Notes under the pieces: generated by a model
Told to the model about the DNA's origin: nothing
The model's database searches: none
The model's input: the letters and a program-made list of their open reading frames with translations, nothing else
Assembly: GCA_963745595.1 (NCBI GenBank)
Contig: CAVUYB010000011.1
Location: forward strand, 62,001 to 126,000
From: DASZUK01 sp963745595
GTDB lineage: Bacteria > Actinomycetota > Acidimicrobiia > Acidimicrobiales > RAAP-2
Length of the DNA: 64,000 nt
Direction of reading: 5' to 3'
Shown: positions 20,108 through 28,059 of the stretch, one piece after another
Position numbering within the stretch: the first letter of the stretch is position 1
How the letters are laid out: each line of letters begins with the position of its first letter
Position numbers and translations under genes: made by a program

Positions 20108-20716
20108 TTACAGCGCGCCCTTCGTCGACGGGATCCCGACACCCTCCACCCGGACCGCGTCCCGGAGCGCCCGGGCGACGCCCTTGAAGCTCGCCTCGAC
20201 GATGTGGTGCGTGTTCTTGCCCTCTCGCATCCGCACGTGCAGCGTCAGCGCGGCCGCCGTCGCGAACGCCCGCCAGAACTCCTCCGCCAGCTGCGGGTCG
20301 AACGGCGGCGAGCCGAGGCCGGCGGTGTCCGGCGCGAACGGCACGTCGTACGCCAGGTACGGCCGGCCGGACAGGTCGAGGGCCACGTCGACGAGCGCCT
20401 CGTCCAACGGCAGCGACAGCGACGCGAACCGTCGCACGCCGGCCTTGTCGCCGAGCGCCTCGGCCAGGCACTGCCCGACGACGATGCCGACGTCCTCGAC
20501 CGTGTGGTGCGCGTCGACGTGCAGGTCGCCGGTCGCCTCGACGGACAGGTCGAAGCCGCCGTGCCGGCCGAGCTGCTCGACCATGTGGTCGAAGAACGGC
20601 AGGCCCGTCGAGACCGACACCGTCCCGGTGCCGTCGACGTCGAGGGTCACCGCGATCGTCGTCTCCTTCGTCGCCCGCTGGCGCGTCGCCTTCCGTTCCT
20701 GCACGTCGTCCGTCAT
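20108..20716 (-). CDS. hisB: imidazoleglycerol-phosphate dehydratase
   Basis: Intact protein of 202 residues from ATG 20716 (MTDDVQERKATRQRATKETT). Histidine-rich manganese-binding motifs HVDAHHTVEDVG and EGKNTHHIVEASFK are present, plus FFDHMVEQLGRHG and DLSGRPYL. It is the monofunctional form, without the phosphatase domain of enterobacterial HisB. The open frame extends upstream to 20788, but ATG 20716 overlaps the hisC stop (ATGA) and gives the usual length. Confidence 0.95.
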   Translation of the reverse strand: MTDDVQERKATRQRATKETTIAVTLDVDGTGTVSVSTGLPFFDHMVEQLGRHGGFDLSVEATGDLHVDAHHTVEDVGIVVGQCLAEALGDKAGVRRFASLSLPLDEALVDVALDLSGRPYLAYDVPFAPDTAGLGSPPFDPQLAEEFWRAFATAAALTLHVRMREGKNTHHIVEASFKGVARALRDAVRVEGVGIPSTKGAL

Positions 20717-21789
20717 GCCAGGGCCTCCTCCAGCGCACGCAGGAACCGGTCGTTCTCCTTCGGCGTGCCGACCGTGACCCGCAGGCACCCCTCGAGGTGG
20801 TCCCAGCCGGAGCAGTCCCGGATGAGGACGCCGCGGTCGAGCAACGCCTGCCAGACCTCCTTGGCCTCCAGTCGGCGCGGCCGGAAGAGGACGAAGTTGG
20901 CGTCCGACGGCCAGCTGTCGACCGGCAGATCGGCCAGCGCGGCCGCCACCCGGCCCCGCTCTTCCGCCACGATGGCGACCCGCGCCTCCATCTCCGCCCG
21001 GTAGCGGAGGGCGACGATGCCCGACACCTGCGTCGGCGCGGAGAGGTGGTACGGCAGCACGACCGCCTCACAGCCGGCGATCACCGCCGGATCGGCGATG
21101 ACGTAGCCGAGCCGCGACGCGGCCATCGCCCACGTCTTCGAGAACGTCCGCACGATCGCCAGGCCGCGGCCGTCGAGACCGGCCGCCGCCCGCAGATCGA
21201 GCGCGGAGCGCGGCGAGAACTGGCCGTACGCCTCGTCGACGACGACCAGCCCCGGCGCGGCCTCGACGACCTCGCGGACGAGGTCCAGCGGCTCCGCCCG
21301 ACCGGTCGGGTTGTTCGGCGAGCACAGGAAGACGATCTCCGGTCGCCACTCGTCGATCGCCCGCCGGGCGACGGCCGGGTCGATCGTGAAGTCGGCCTCC
21401 CGCTCGGCCACGACGACCTCCGTGCCGGTGACCCGGGCGATCTGGCCGTGCAGCTTGTACGTCGGCTCGAAGACGAGCGCCCGCCGGCCTGGACCGCCGA
21501 ACGCCAGCAGCAGGCACTGGAGGATCTCGTCGGACCCGTTCGCGCAGAACAGCTCCGCCGCGTCGACGCCGTACGCGGCCGCCAGCTGCCGGCGGAGCTC
21601 GGTCACGTGGCGGTCCGGGTACCGGTTGAAGTCGATCCGCTCGAGCGCCGCGCCGACGTCCTCGCGCCAGCTCTCCGGCGGCGGGAACGGCGACTCGTTC
21701 GTGTTCAGCCGCACCTCCGCCGGCACCTGCGGCGAGTGGTAGCCGGACAGCGCGGCCAGGTCGGGCCGGAGCGACGGTGGCGCGCTCAT
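20713..21789 (-). CDS. hisC: histidinol-phosphate aminotransferase
   Basis: Intact class I/II PLP aminotransferase of 358 residues, converting imidazole-acetol phosphate to histidinol phosphate. Visible: VRLNTNESPFPPP, NGSDEILQ, SPNNPTG (about 157-163), Asp185 in VVVDEAYGQF, PLP Lys218 in VRTFSKTWAMAASRLGY, and the C-terminal arginine in GCLRVTVGTPKEN. ATG 21789 (MSAPPSLRPD) is 13 nt after hisD. Its stop overlaps hisB. Confidence 0.95.
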   Translation of the reverse strand: MSAPPSLRPDLAALSGYHSPQVPAEVRLNTNESPFPPPESWREDVGAALERIDFNRYPDRHVTELRRQLAAAYGVDAAELFCANGSDEILQCLLLAFGGPGRRALVFEPTYKLHGQIARVTGTEVVVAEREADFTIDPAVARRAIDEWRPEIVFLCSPNNPTGRAEPLDLVREVVEAAPGLVVVDEAYGQFSPRSALDLRAAAGLDGRGLAIVRTFSKTWAMAASRLGYVIADPAVIAGCEAVVLPYHLSAPTQVSGIVALRYRAEMEARVAIVAEERGRVAAALADLPVDSWPSDANFVLFRPRRLEAKEVWQALLDRGVLIRDCSGWDHLEGCLRVTVGTPKENDRFLRALEEALA

Positions 21790-21802
21790 CGCGCCCACCC
21801 GG

Positions 21803-23084
21803 TCATTGGCGCATCCTGATCGACTCGGCGTGGGCGGCGAGCCCCTCGGTCTCGGCCAGCGTGACGACGTGCCGCCCGAGCGTGTCCAGGGCGTCGCGAG
21901 ACGCGGTGACGACGTGGATGTGCCGGCGGAAGTCGTCGGCCCGCAGCGCGGACGCGAACCGCGCCGTCCGGTTCGTCGGCAGGACGTGGTTCGGCCCCGC
22001 GATGTAGTCGCCGAGGCTGGCCGGCGACCAGAGGCCGCAGAACACCGCCCCGGCCGCCCGGACCAGCGGCACCAGCTCCTCGGCCCCGTCGCACAGCAGC
22101 TCGAGGTGCTCCGGCGCGACGACGTTCGCCACCGCCAGCGCCGCCTCCGGCCCGTCGACGACGCACGCGTAGCCACCCTTGGCCAGCGTCGCCTCCAGGT
22201 CGGCCCGGCGCGGCGACGCGGCCACCAGCGCCGCCACCCGTTCGGTCACCTCGTCGGCCTTCTCCTCCGACCACGTCACCAGCCAGGCCAGGCCGTCCGG
22301 GCCGTGCTCGGCCTGGACGACGAGGTCGATCGCCGCCAGTTCGGCCGGCGTCGACGGGCCGGCGACGACGACGACCTCGGACGGCCCGGCGAACGCCGAC
22401 GCCACGCCGACAACCCCCGCCACCTGGCGCTTCGCCTCCGCCACGTACACGTTGCCCGGGCCGACGACGACGTCGACCGGCCGGATCGACTCGGTGCCGT
22501 ACGCCATCGCGGCCACCGCCTGCGCGCCGCCGACCCGGTAGACCTCGTCCACGCCGGCCACCGCGGCCGCGGCCAGCGTCGCATCGTCGATCCGACCGTC
22601 CGCCGCCGGCGGGACGCAGAGGACGATCTGCGGCACCCCGGCCACCCGCGCCGGCGCCGCGCACATGAGCACCGTCGACGGGTACCGGGCCCGGCCGCCC
22701 GGCGCGTAGCACCCCGCCCGCTCCACCGGCCGGTCGACGTGGCGGACCCGGATACCGCCGTCGACGACGTCGCCCGGCGGCGTGCCCTCCTGGGCGTGGT
22801 ACGCGTGGATCCGCCGGTACGCGACCTCCAGCGCCTCCCGCAGGTCGTCGTCGATCCGGGCCAGCGCGGCGCCGATCTCTGTCGTCCGGCACCCGCAGGT
22901 CGTCGACCGTCGCTCCGTCGAACCGCGCCGTCAGCTCGCGGAGCGCGGCGTCGCCGCCGGCCCGTACCTCGGCGATGATCCCGGCCACCGCGTCGCGCAC
23001 GTCCGCCCCGGCGTCGCCCGGCCGCGGCAGGACGTCGTCGAACGGGCCGGCCTGGCCGCGAAGGTCGAGACGGGTGAGCGGCAT
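21803..23084 (-). CDS. hisD: histidinol dehydrogenase (one frame break)
   Basis: NAD-dependent oxidation of histidinol to histidine. ATG 23084 starts MPLTRLDLRG; then VRAGGDAALRELTARFDG, a frame change near 22878, VERAGCYAPGGRARYPSTVL, VYRVGGAQAVAAMAYG, VVGPGNVYVAEAKRQV, FAGPSEVVVVAG, LVVQAEHGPDG, VAPEHLELL, GDYIAGPNHVLPT and RHIHVV, which include the zinc-binding and catalytic His/Glu residues. First gene of the minus-strand his-trp run; an 84-nt gap separates it from the divergent small gene at 23169, so the operon promoter should lie in 23085-23168. Confidence 0.92.
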
Positions 23085-23168
23085 GGGCTCGTCATGCTAC
23101 CTGGGCCGTTGACCAGCTCCCCTCGGCCCGGCGCGGCGACTGGCGCCGCCATCGGCCATCATCGGACC

Positions 23169-23357
23169 ATGCCCGCACGCCCTGAGCTGTCCACCCTCGC
23201 CTCGACCCTCGACGAGGTCACCCGCCGGGTCTCTGCGCTGGCCGAGCAGAGCCGCGATGCCGGCGACGAGGCGCTCGCGGCCGAGCTGTTCGGTGTCGAG
23301 CGGGCGCTCACCGGTGCGCTCCGGCGGCTCAGTCGGCTGTCCAACGACCGGCACTGA
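23169..23357 (+). CDS. small hypothetical helical protein
   Basis: 62 residues, MPARPELSTLASTLDEVTRR then SALAEQSRDAGDEALAAELF, predicted by eye to form a helical hairpin (heptad-like Leu/Ala spacing). No catalytic motif. It is divergent from hisD across 84 nt and followed about 20 nt downstream by a 13-bp inverted repeat. The uninterrupted frame, start position and downstream hairpin favour a real gene; function unknown. Confidence 0.5.
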   Translation: MPARPELSTLASTLDEVTRRVSALAEQSRDAGDEALAAELFGVERALTGALRRLSRLSNDRH

Positions 23358-23376
23358 GCTCTCGGCGACGGATTTC

Positions 23377-23415
23377 GTCGACGTCGGCTACGGGCGGCCC
23401 GAAGCCGACGTCGAC
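23377..23415. terminator. 13-bp perfect inverted repeat, candidate terminator
   Basis: GTCGACGTCGGCT at 23377-23389 pairs perfectly with AGCCGACGTCGAC at 23403-23415 across a 13-nt loop, 20 nt after the stop of the small gene. There is no T-run, so it is a weak intrinsic terminator; a protein-binding site is also possible. Confidence 0.4.
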
Positions 23416-23499
23416 AGAACAACAGGAGCTCGCAGCGGTCGACAGAAGCTCTCGCAGAGCTTGGCGGACGCTCTCCCAGGTCGAAGAGCTGTATGGGCC

Positions 23500-23559
23500 C
23501 GGTGGTCCCGGTCGATGCGCCTGAACGCTCGCCTCGGCGACAGCCGACCGGGACCACCG
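23500..23559. repeat. 15-bp perfect inverted repeat, 30-nt loop
   Basis: CGGTGGTCCCGGTCG at 23500-23514 is complementary to 23545-23559. It could act as a bidirectional terminator between the convergent genes or be the ends of a small palindromic element. Confidence 0.45.
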
Positions 23560-23707
23560 TGACCCGGGCGCAGTAGCGCCCCGTCACGTACCAGTCAGTA
23601 TAGAGCTACTGATAAGAGGCGTCCATCATTTTCTCAATCGCCGGACAGCCCCCGGCACCGGCCCAGCGATGGCCGCCGCCGCCCGAGCGGCCGGCCGGCG
23701 GATGGCC

Positions 23708-24100
23708 TCAGACGGCGTAAAGGACCAGCTCGTGGCCCAGTAGGCCGGCCGCGGCCCGGAGCGCGTTCTGCCGTGAGCTGACGACCGCGGCGTGCCGCCG
23801 GGCTGCGGCTTCGGCGGTCGCGACGGCGACGAGATCCGTCGTGTCGGCCCGGGCGGCCAGTTCGCCGACCCGGCGGGCGCCGTCCTCCGCCAGCATTTCG
23901 ACCTCGACGCCGGCGAGCAGCGCCTCCAACCGATCGCCGCGAGCCTCCGTCCGGAACGCCTCGGCCACCGCGGCGACCGGCACGACCGGCACGATGCCGT
24001 TGGCCAGGGCCGCCCGGTGGAGCGCCCAGACCATCCGGTCGCCGCGGGCCGCGGCCCGGAGCGCGCCGGCGCCGTAGACGATGCCGTCACGCGGCGTCAC
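23708..24100 (-). CDS. PIN-domain toxin-like protein, catalytic acids missing
   Basis: 130 residues with the overall pattern of a VapC-type toxin: GIVYGAGALRAAARGDRMVW, LANGIVPVVPVAAVAEAFR, ARADTTDLVAVATAEAAARR, AAVVSSRQNAL. Where active relatives read roughly YDAGAL, DVVDA and TSDPDD, this one has YGAGAL, DLVAVA and SSRQNA, so the first Asp, one middle Asp and the last Asp appear lost (comparison from memory). It is probably inactive as an RNase or has another role. ATG 24100 overlaps the antitoxin stop (ATGA). Confidence 0.7.
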   Translation of the reverse strand: MTPRDGIVYGAGALRAAARGDRMVWALHRAALANGIVPVVPVAAVAEAFRTEARGDRLEALLAGVEVEMLAEDGARRVGELAARADTTDLVAVATAEAAARRHAAVVSSRQNALRAAAGLLGHELVLYAV

Positions 24101-24366
24101 TGGCGGCGGCGGACCCGGGAGGCCATCCCGGAGACGCCGGAAAGCAGGCGCCCGAGCAGCGCTTCCCCGGCGGCGATCTCTTCGGCCGTCAGGTGTCCGG
24201 CCTCACCCTCCCAGGCGGCGACGCCCCGGAGGCCCCGGCGGACGCGGAGCTGCCGCTCGGCCGCACCGGACAGCCACGCACTGAAGGAGACGCCGTCCTC
24301 CTTGGCTGCGGCCTCGACGGCCGATGCCACCTCGTCGACCAGGGAGACCGAGCGCTTCGTGACCAC
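24097..24366 (-). CDS. VapB-like antitoxin
   Basis: 89 residues: KRSVSLVDEVASAVEAAAKE and GVSFSAWLSGAAERQLRVR form a ribbon-helix-helix DNA-binding domain, followed by a variable tail (HLTAEEIAAGEALLGRLL) that would wrap the partner. It is the first gene of a two-gene minus-strand unit with the PIN-like gene. A GTG start at 24366 gives MVTKRSVSL. It may still repress its promoter even if the toxin is inactive. Confidence 0.75.
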   Translation of the reverse strand: MVTKRSVSLVDEVASAVEAAAKEDGVSFSAWLSGAAERQLRVRRGLRGVAAWEGEAGHLTAEEIAAGEALLGRLLSGVSGMASRVRRRQ

Positions 24367-24404
24367 GGATCGAGGGTAGCACCCTCAGTGTTACCCCGGA
24401 CGCG

Positions 24405-24433
24405 ACGACGGCGCCCGTAGAGGGCGCCGTCGT
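24405..24433. terminator. perfect 12-bp hairpin, candidate nth terminator
   Basis: ACGACGGCGCCC (24405-24416) pairs perfectly with 24422-24433 across a 5-nt loop (GTAGA). It lies about 160 nt beyond the nth stop in the minus direction and 39 nt upstream of the antitoxin start, so it could end nth transcription or regulate the toxin-antitoxin promoter. No strong T-run follows. Confidence 0.45.
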
Positions 24434-24593
24434 GCGAGCGGGCCAGGCGGCGGATCCCAGCGCTTCGCTCTACGGGAACCAGGTGGCGGGAACCGGTTCC
24501 TGCAACCATCTTACAACACCATCCCCAGAATTGCGCCATCGATGGACCACGCTGAGCTGGATCTTTGATGAAAATATCGAAAATGTGGCCGCT

Positions 24594-25406
24594 CTAGAAA
24601 CTTTTCTGCACCCTTTTCGCACCCACTGCCGCCGAGGCCGGGGTGACCCGGCGTCTCCCCGAGCCGGTCGCGACCGGCCGGCCGGGGCTTGGCCGACCAG
24701 GGCTCGGGCTTCGCCGACCAGAGCTCGGACCCGGCCGACCAGGGCTTGGCTGGCCAAGGATGGCCGCGGACGGGCAGATGTCGGCCAGCAGGCAGGCTGT
24801 GCAGTGCGGCTTCCTCGCGGTGCAGACCTTCCGGCCGTGCAGGATCAGGCGGAGGCTGAACGCGCCGCGCTCGGCCGCCGGGACGAGCCGGTTGAGGTCG
24901 AGCTCGACACGGACCGGGTCGTCCTCGGTCGTCAGGCCGAGCCGACGGCTCAGCCGGCCGACGTGCGTGTCGACCGGCAGCCCCGGTAGGCCGAACGCGA
25001 CGCTACGGACGACGTTCGCCGTCTTGCGGCCGACGCCCGGCAGCGTGACGAGGTCGTCGAGCGGCTCGGGGACGACGCCGCCGAACCGCTCGACGACGCC
25101 CTGGGCCATGCCGGTCAGGCTGCGCGCCTTGGCCCGGAAGAACCCGGTCGACCGGATGATCTCCTCGACCCGTTCGAGGTCGGCCGTGGCCAGCGACGGC
25201 GGGTCCGGGTAGGTGGCGAAGAGGTCCGGCGTCACCATGTTGACCCGCGCGTCGGTGCACTGGGCCGAGAGGATCGTGGCCACGAGCAGCTCGTACGGGT
25301 TCTCGTAGCGCAGCGCGCAGAGCTCCTTGGCGCTACCCGGGTACTCGTCGGCCAGTCGCTCCCGCACGACCGCGGCCCGACCCTTCGGTGATCGCGGCCC
25401 GGCCAT
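24594..25406 (-). CDS. nth: endonuclease III with repetitive C-terminal tail
   Basis: Base-excision repair glycosylase/AP lyase for oxidised pyrimidines, 270 residues from ATG 25406 (MAGPRSPKGRAAVV). Helix-hairpin-helix LPGVGRKTANVV contains the catalytic lysine; VDTHVGRLSRRLGL the catalytic aspartate; CTARKPHCTACLLADIC supplies the four [4Fe-4S] cysteines (C-X6-C-X2-C-X5-C). After the cluster, where most homologues end, there is a Pro/Ser/Gly/Arg tail of about 50 residues built on a 7-residue repeat (PSPGRPG-like). Divergent from mshD across 37 nt. About 220 nt of relatively A/T-rich non-coding DNA follow before the antitoxin gene. Confidence 0.93.
   Translation of the reverse strand: MAGPRSPKGRAAVVRERLADEYPGSAKELCALRYENPYELLVATILSAQCTDARVNMVTPDLFATYPDPPSLATADLERVEEIIRSTGFFRAKARSLTGMAQGVVERFGGVVPEPLDDLVTLPGVGRKTANVVRSVAFGLPGLPVDTHVGRLSRRLGLTTEDDPVRVELDLNRLVPAAERGAFSLRLILHGRKVCTARKPHCTACLLADICPSAAILGQPSPGRPGPSSGRRSPSPGRPSPGRPVATGSGRRRVTPASAAVGAKRVQKSF
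24687..24749. repeat. 21-bp direct repeat x3 within nth 3' end
   Basis: Three adjacent 21-bp units (GCTTGGCCGACCAGGGCTCG-like) start at 24687, 24708 and 24729, with a few substitutions. They encode the 7-residue repeats in the Nth tail and look like slippage expansion. Confidence 0.75.
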
Positions 25407-25443
25407 CGCCGGCAGGCTAATGGAGTTCGTTAGCCTGCCGACG

Positions 25444-26409
25444 ATGGTGCGCATCGAGCCGTTGGACGATCCGGAGCGGTTCAGCCCGGCCGACCGCCGG
25501 CGCGTCGACCGCCTGCTCACCCGGGCCGCCGCGGCCGATCGCCACCGACCGATCAGCGAGCAGGCCGAGCGGGTGCTCGACCACCCGACGCCCGACGCGT
25601 CGTGGGCCCTGCTGACCGGCCTGACGCCCGACACCGTCGCCGGGTTCGGCCTGCTCGCCCGGGGCCGGGGGAGCTGGGAGGTCGAGGTCGTCGTCGACCC
25701 GGACGCCCGGACGGACGACGGCGTCGAGGTCGAACTGCTCCGGGCCGCGTTGGCGTACGCCGCCGAGCACGGCGGCGGGACGGTCCGCTACTGGGCGTTC
25801 ACGGTCGCCGACGGCCACGACGCCGCGGTGGCCGCGCTCGGTTTCGGGGTCGAACGGACGCTGCTGCAGATGCGAGTCCCGCTCCCGCTCGACGCGAGCG
25901 TCCGGCCGGCGGGGCCGCGGCTGGCGGTACGGCCGTTCCGCCCCGGCGACGACGACGCGGCGTGGCTCGAGGCGAACAACCGGGCGTTCGCCGGCCATCC
26001 GGAGCAGGGCGGCTGGGACGAGGCGACGCTGCAGGCGCGCCAGGCCGAGCCGTGGTTCGATGCGGCCGGCTTCCTGCTCCACGAAGACGGCGGTGGCGGC
26101 CGGCTGGCGGGGTCGTGCTGGACGAAGGTGCACGGGGACACGACGCCGCCGATGGGCGAGATCTACGTCATCTCCGTCGACCCGGACTTCGGCGGGCGGG
26201 GCCTCGGCCGCGCCCTGACGATCGCCGGTCTCGACCACCTGGCATCGCTCGGGCTGTCGGTCGGGATGCTCTACGTCGACGAGGCCAACGCCGCCGCGGT
26301 CGGCCTCTACCGCTCGCTCGGCTTCACGGTCGACCATGTCGACCGGGCCTACGTCCATGTCGACCGGGCCTACGTCATCGACGCGCCGACCGCCCGGCCG
26401 ATGCCGTAG
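25444..26409 (+). CDS. mshD: mycothiol synthase (tandem GNAT acetyltransferase)
   Basis: Acetylates Cys-GlcN-Ins to mycothiol, the main actinobacterial thiol. 321 residues with two GNAT domains: a degenerate N-terminal one (about 50-150) and an active-type C-terminal one with GEIYVISVDPDFGGRGLGRA (acetyl-CoA loop) and YVDEANAAAVGLYRSLGF. ATG 25444 is 37 nt from the divergent nth start. A 21-bp tandem duplication near the end adds an HVDRAYV repeat. The 3' end overlaps the convergent VIT1 gene by 40 nt. Presence of mshD marks the organism as actinobacterial. Confidence 0.88.
   Translation: MVRIEPLDDPERFSPADRRRVDRLLTRAAAADRHRPISEQAERVLDHPTPDASWALLTGLTPDTVAGFGLLARGRGSWEVEVVVDPDARTDDGVEVELLRAALAYAAEHGGGTVRYWAFTVADGHDAAVAALGFGVERTLLQMRVPLPLDASVRPAGPRLAVRPFRPGDDDAAWLEANNRAFAGHPEQGGWDEATLQARQAEPWFDAAGFLLHEDGGGGRLAGSCWTKVHGDTTPPMGEIYVISVDPDFGGRGLGRALTIAGLDHLASLGLSVGMLYVDEANAAAVGLYRSLGFTVDHVDRAYVHVDRAYVIDAPTARPMP
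26335..26376. repeat. 21-bp perfect tandem duplication in mshD
   Basis: CATGTCGACCGGGCCTACGT plus C occurs at 26335-26355 and again at 26356-26376. It duplicates seven residues (HVDRAYV) near the MshD C-terminus and extends the overlap with the convergent gene. Confidence 0.9.
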
Positions 26410-27095
26410 GTCACACCGGCGGCGAGCACCGCGACGGCGAGCTGGCGGAGGGCCGAGCGGACGGGCGAGCGGCCGGTGTAGAAGCCGACCGCGCCGCCGA
26501 CGAGGAGCGACGCGACGACGCCGATGACGACGGAGGCGAGCGTCGCCGCGGTGCCGGACGAGAAGAGCCAGGGCAGCAGCGGCAGCAGCGCGCCGACCGC
26601 GAACGTCACGAACGAGCTGATCGCCGCCCGCCACGGCGAGCCGAGCGAACCGGGATCGATGCCGAGCTCCTCGCGGGCGTGCGTCTCGAGCGCGACGTCG
26701 GGGTCCCGCATGACCTCGTCGACCAGCTCCGCGGCCAGGCCGGGGTCGAGGCCCCGGCGCTCGTAGATGGCCGTGAGCTCCCGACGCTCGGCCTCCGGCG
26801 CCCGGCGGAGCGACTGCCGTTCGACGTCGAGCTCGCGCTGGAGGAGCTCGCGCTGGGCCTGCATCGAGAGGTACTCGCCGGCGGCCATCGAGAACGCCCC
26901 GGCCACCAGACCGGCCACGCCGGTCAGCCGGACGATCGACCCCCCCGGATGGGCGCCGGCGACGCCGAGGATCAGCGAGACGTTCGTCACGAGCCCGTCG
27001 CTCACGCCGAAGACCGCGGCCCGCGCGCCGCCGGAGCGGACGTCGCGGTGGTGGTGGACCTCGGCACCCTTCGGCTCGATCGGACCGCCCGGCAC
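26370..27095 (-). CDS. VIT1/CCC1 family iron/manganese transporter
   Basis: 241-residue membrane protein. RAAVFGVSDGLVTNVSLILG is the signature first helix, then LTGVAGLVAGAFSMAAGEYL (second helix with the conserved GEYLS end), a cytoplasmic segment rich in Glu/Arg (residues 85-150) resembling the metal-binding domain, and three C-terminal helices (FAVGALLPLLPWLF, VVIGVVASLLVGGAVGF, LAVAVLAAGVTYGIG). Moves Fe or Mn out of the cytosol. The N-terminal HHHR may also bind metal. Its 3' end overlaps mshD. Confidence 0.88.
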   Translation of the reverse strand: MPGGPIEPKGAEVHHHRDVRSGGARAAVFGVSDGLVTNVSLILGVAGAHPGGSIVRLTGVAGLVAGAFSMAAGEYLSMQAQRELLQRELDVERQSLRRAPEAERRELTAIYERRGLDPGLAAELVDEVMRDPDVALETHAREELGIDPGSLGSPWRAAISSFVTFAVGALLPLLPWLFSSGTAATLASVVIGVVASLLVGGAVGFYTGRSPVRSALRQLAVAVLAAGVTYGIGRAVGASMT

Positions 27096-27148
27096 GTCCC
27101 CGAGCGTAGCGACCCCCGTCCGCCGCCGTGAGCTGGCAGAATCGGTCG

Positions 27149-27499
27149 GTGCCGCAACGCAAGTGGATGGACAAGACGCAGCCCCAGACGCTGCAGGCCG
27201 CCGTCCTGTTCTCCTACCTGAACGCCGGTCTCGCCGTCCTCTACCTCCTGGCGTTCGGCGTCGGGCCGTCGCTCGTCCTGCTCCTCCTCGGCGGCACCGC
27301 CTTCGGGATCGCCAACGAGCGACGCTGGGCGTACTGGGGGGGCCTCGTCCTCTCGGGCCTGTACCTGCTCGGCCAGGTGCTCTTCTTCGTCACCGGTGGC
27401 GGCTTCAGCGGCCTGCTGAACCTGCTCTTCGCCGGCGTCCTCTTCGCCCTGCTCGCCCATCCGCAGAGCCGGCAGTACGTGCGCATCTGGTTCCACTGA
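27149..27499 (+). CDS. small four-helix membrane protein
   Basis: About 116 residues with hydrophobic stretches AAVLFSYLNAGLAVLYLLAF, LVLLLLGGTAFGIANE, GLVLSGLYLLGQVLFFV and LLNLLFAGVLFALLAH. No known motif. GTG 27149 gives MPQRKWMDKTQ; GTG 27128 and ATG 27164 are alternatives. It is divergent from VIT1 across about 50 nt and followed by the MaoC gene after 87 nt. Function unknown. Confidence 0.6.
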   Translation: MPQRKWMDKTQPQTLQAAVLFSYLNAGLAVLYLLAFGVGPSLVLLLLGGTAFGIANERRWAYWGGLVLSGLYLLGQVLFFVTGGGFSGLLNLLFAGVLFALLAHPQSRQYVRIWFH

Positions 27500-27586
27500 G
27501 CGTCATCGGTTGGGCCGCCGGGACGGCGCTGATCTAACGTCCGGCCAGGCCCCCGTGCCGGGGGAAGCGAGTTCGAGGAGCGAGCA

Positions 27587-28039
27587 GTGAGCACCACCGT
27601 GAGAGTCGACGAGTTCCACGCGGTGGCCGGGAAGCATCTCGGCTACAGCGACTGGCTCGTCATCGAGCAGGACCGCGTCAACCAGTTCGCGGACGCCACC
27701 GGCGACCACCAGTGGATCCACATCGACCCGGAGCGGGCGACGGCCGGCCCGTTCGGCGGGCCGATCGCCCACGGTTACCTCACGCTCTCGCTCGTCCCGG
27801 TTCTCCTCGACGACGTCCTCACCGTCGAGGGCATCACGTCCGGCCTCAACTACGGGTGCAACAAGGTCCGGTTCACCGCGCCGGTGCCCGTCGGCTCGGC
27901 CGTCCGGCTCGGCGTCACCGTCGCGTCGGTCGACGACGTCCCCGGCGGCGTCCAGGTGGCGTTCGACGCGGCGGTCGAGGTACGCGACGCGCCGAAGCCA
28001 GCCTGTGTCGCCCAGGTCATCTACCGCTACTTCGGCTGA
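27587..28039 (+). CDS. MaoC-like enoyl-CoA hydratase
   Basis: Single hot-dog domain, 150 residues, hydrating trans-2-enoyl-CoA. The catalytic Asp/His lie in QFADATGDHQWIHIDPERA; also FGGPIAHGYLTLSLVP and LNYGCNKVRFTAPVPVGSAV. GTG 27587 has a GAGGAG site at 27575-27580. It precedes menG by 20 nt, though no link to menaquinone is implied. A paralogue with the same GDHQWIH motif lies at 57483-57947. Confidence 0.9.
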   Translation: MSTTVRVDEFHAVAGKHLGYSDWLVIEQDRVNQFADATGDHQWIHIDPERATAGPFGGPIAHGYLTLSLVPVLLDDVLTVEGITSGLNYGCNKVRFTAPVPVGSAVRLGVTVASVDDVPGGVQVAFDAAVEVRDAPKPACVAQVIYRYFG

Positions 28040-28059
28040 TCGGCCGGACGGACCCGTCG

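Larger units (their letters stand above)
23358..23707. other. 350-nt intergenic region with two long inverted repeats
   Basis: Lies between the 3' ends of the small gene (+) and the PIN-like gene (-). It holds two separate inverted repeats (23377-23415 and 23500-23559) and an A/T-rich stretch around 23595-23640. No gene, RNA gene or mobile-element end was recognised in it. Confidence 0.6.

Noticed and set aside
23357..23590. Plus- and minus-strand ORFs across the intergenic region
   Set aside because: They contain no recognisable motif, overlap each other and cover strong inverted repeats; likely non-coding.
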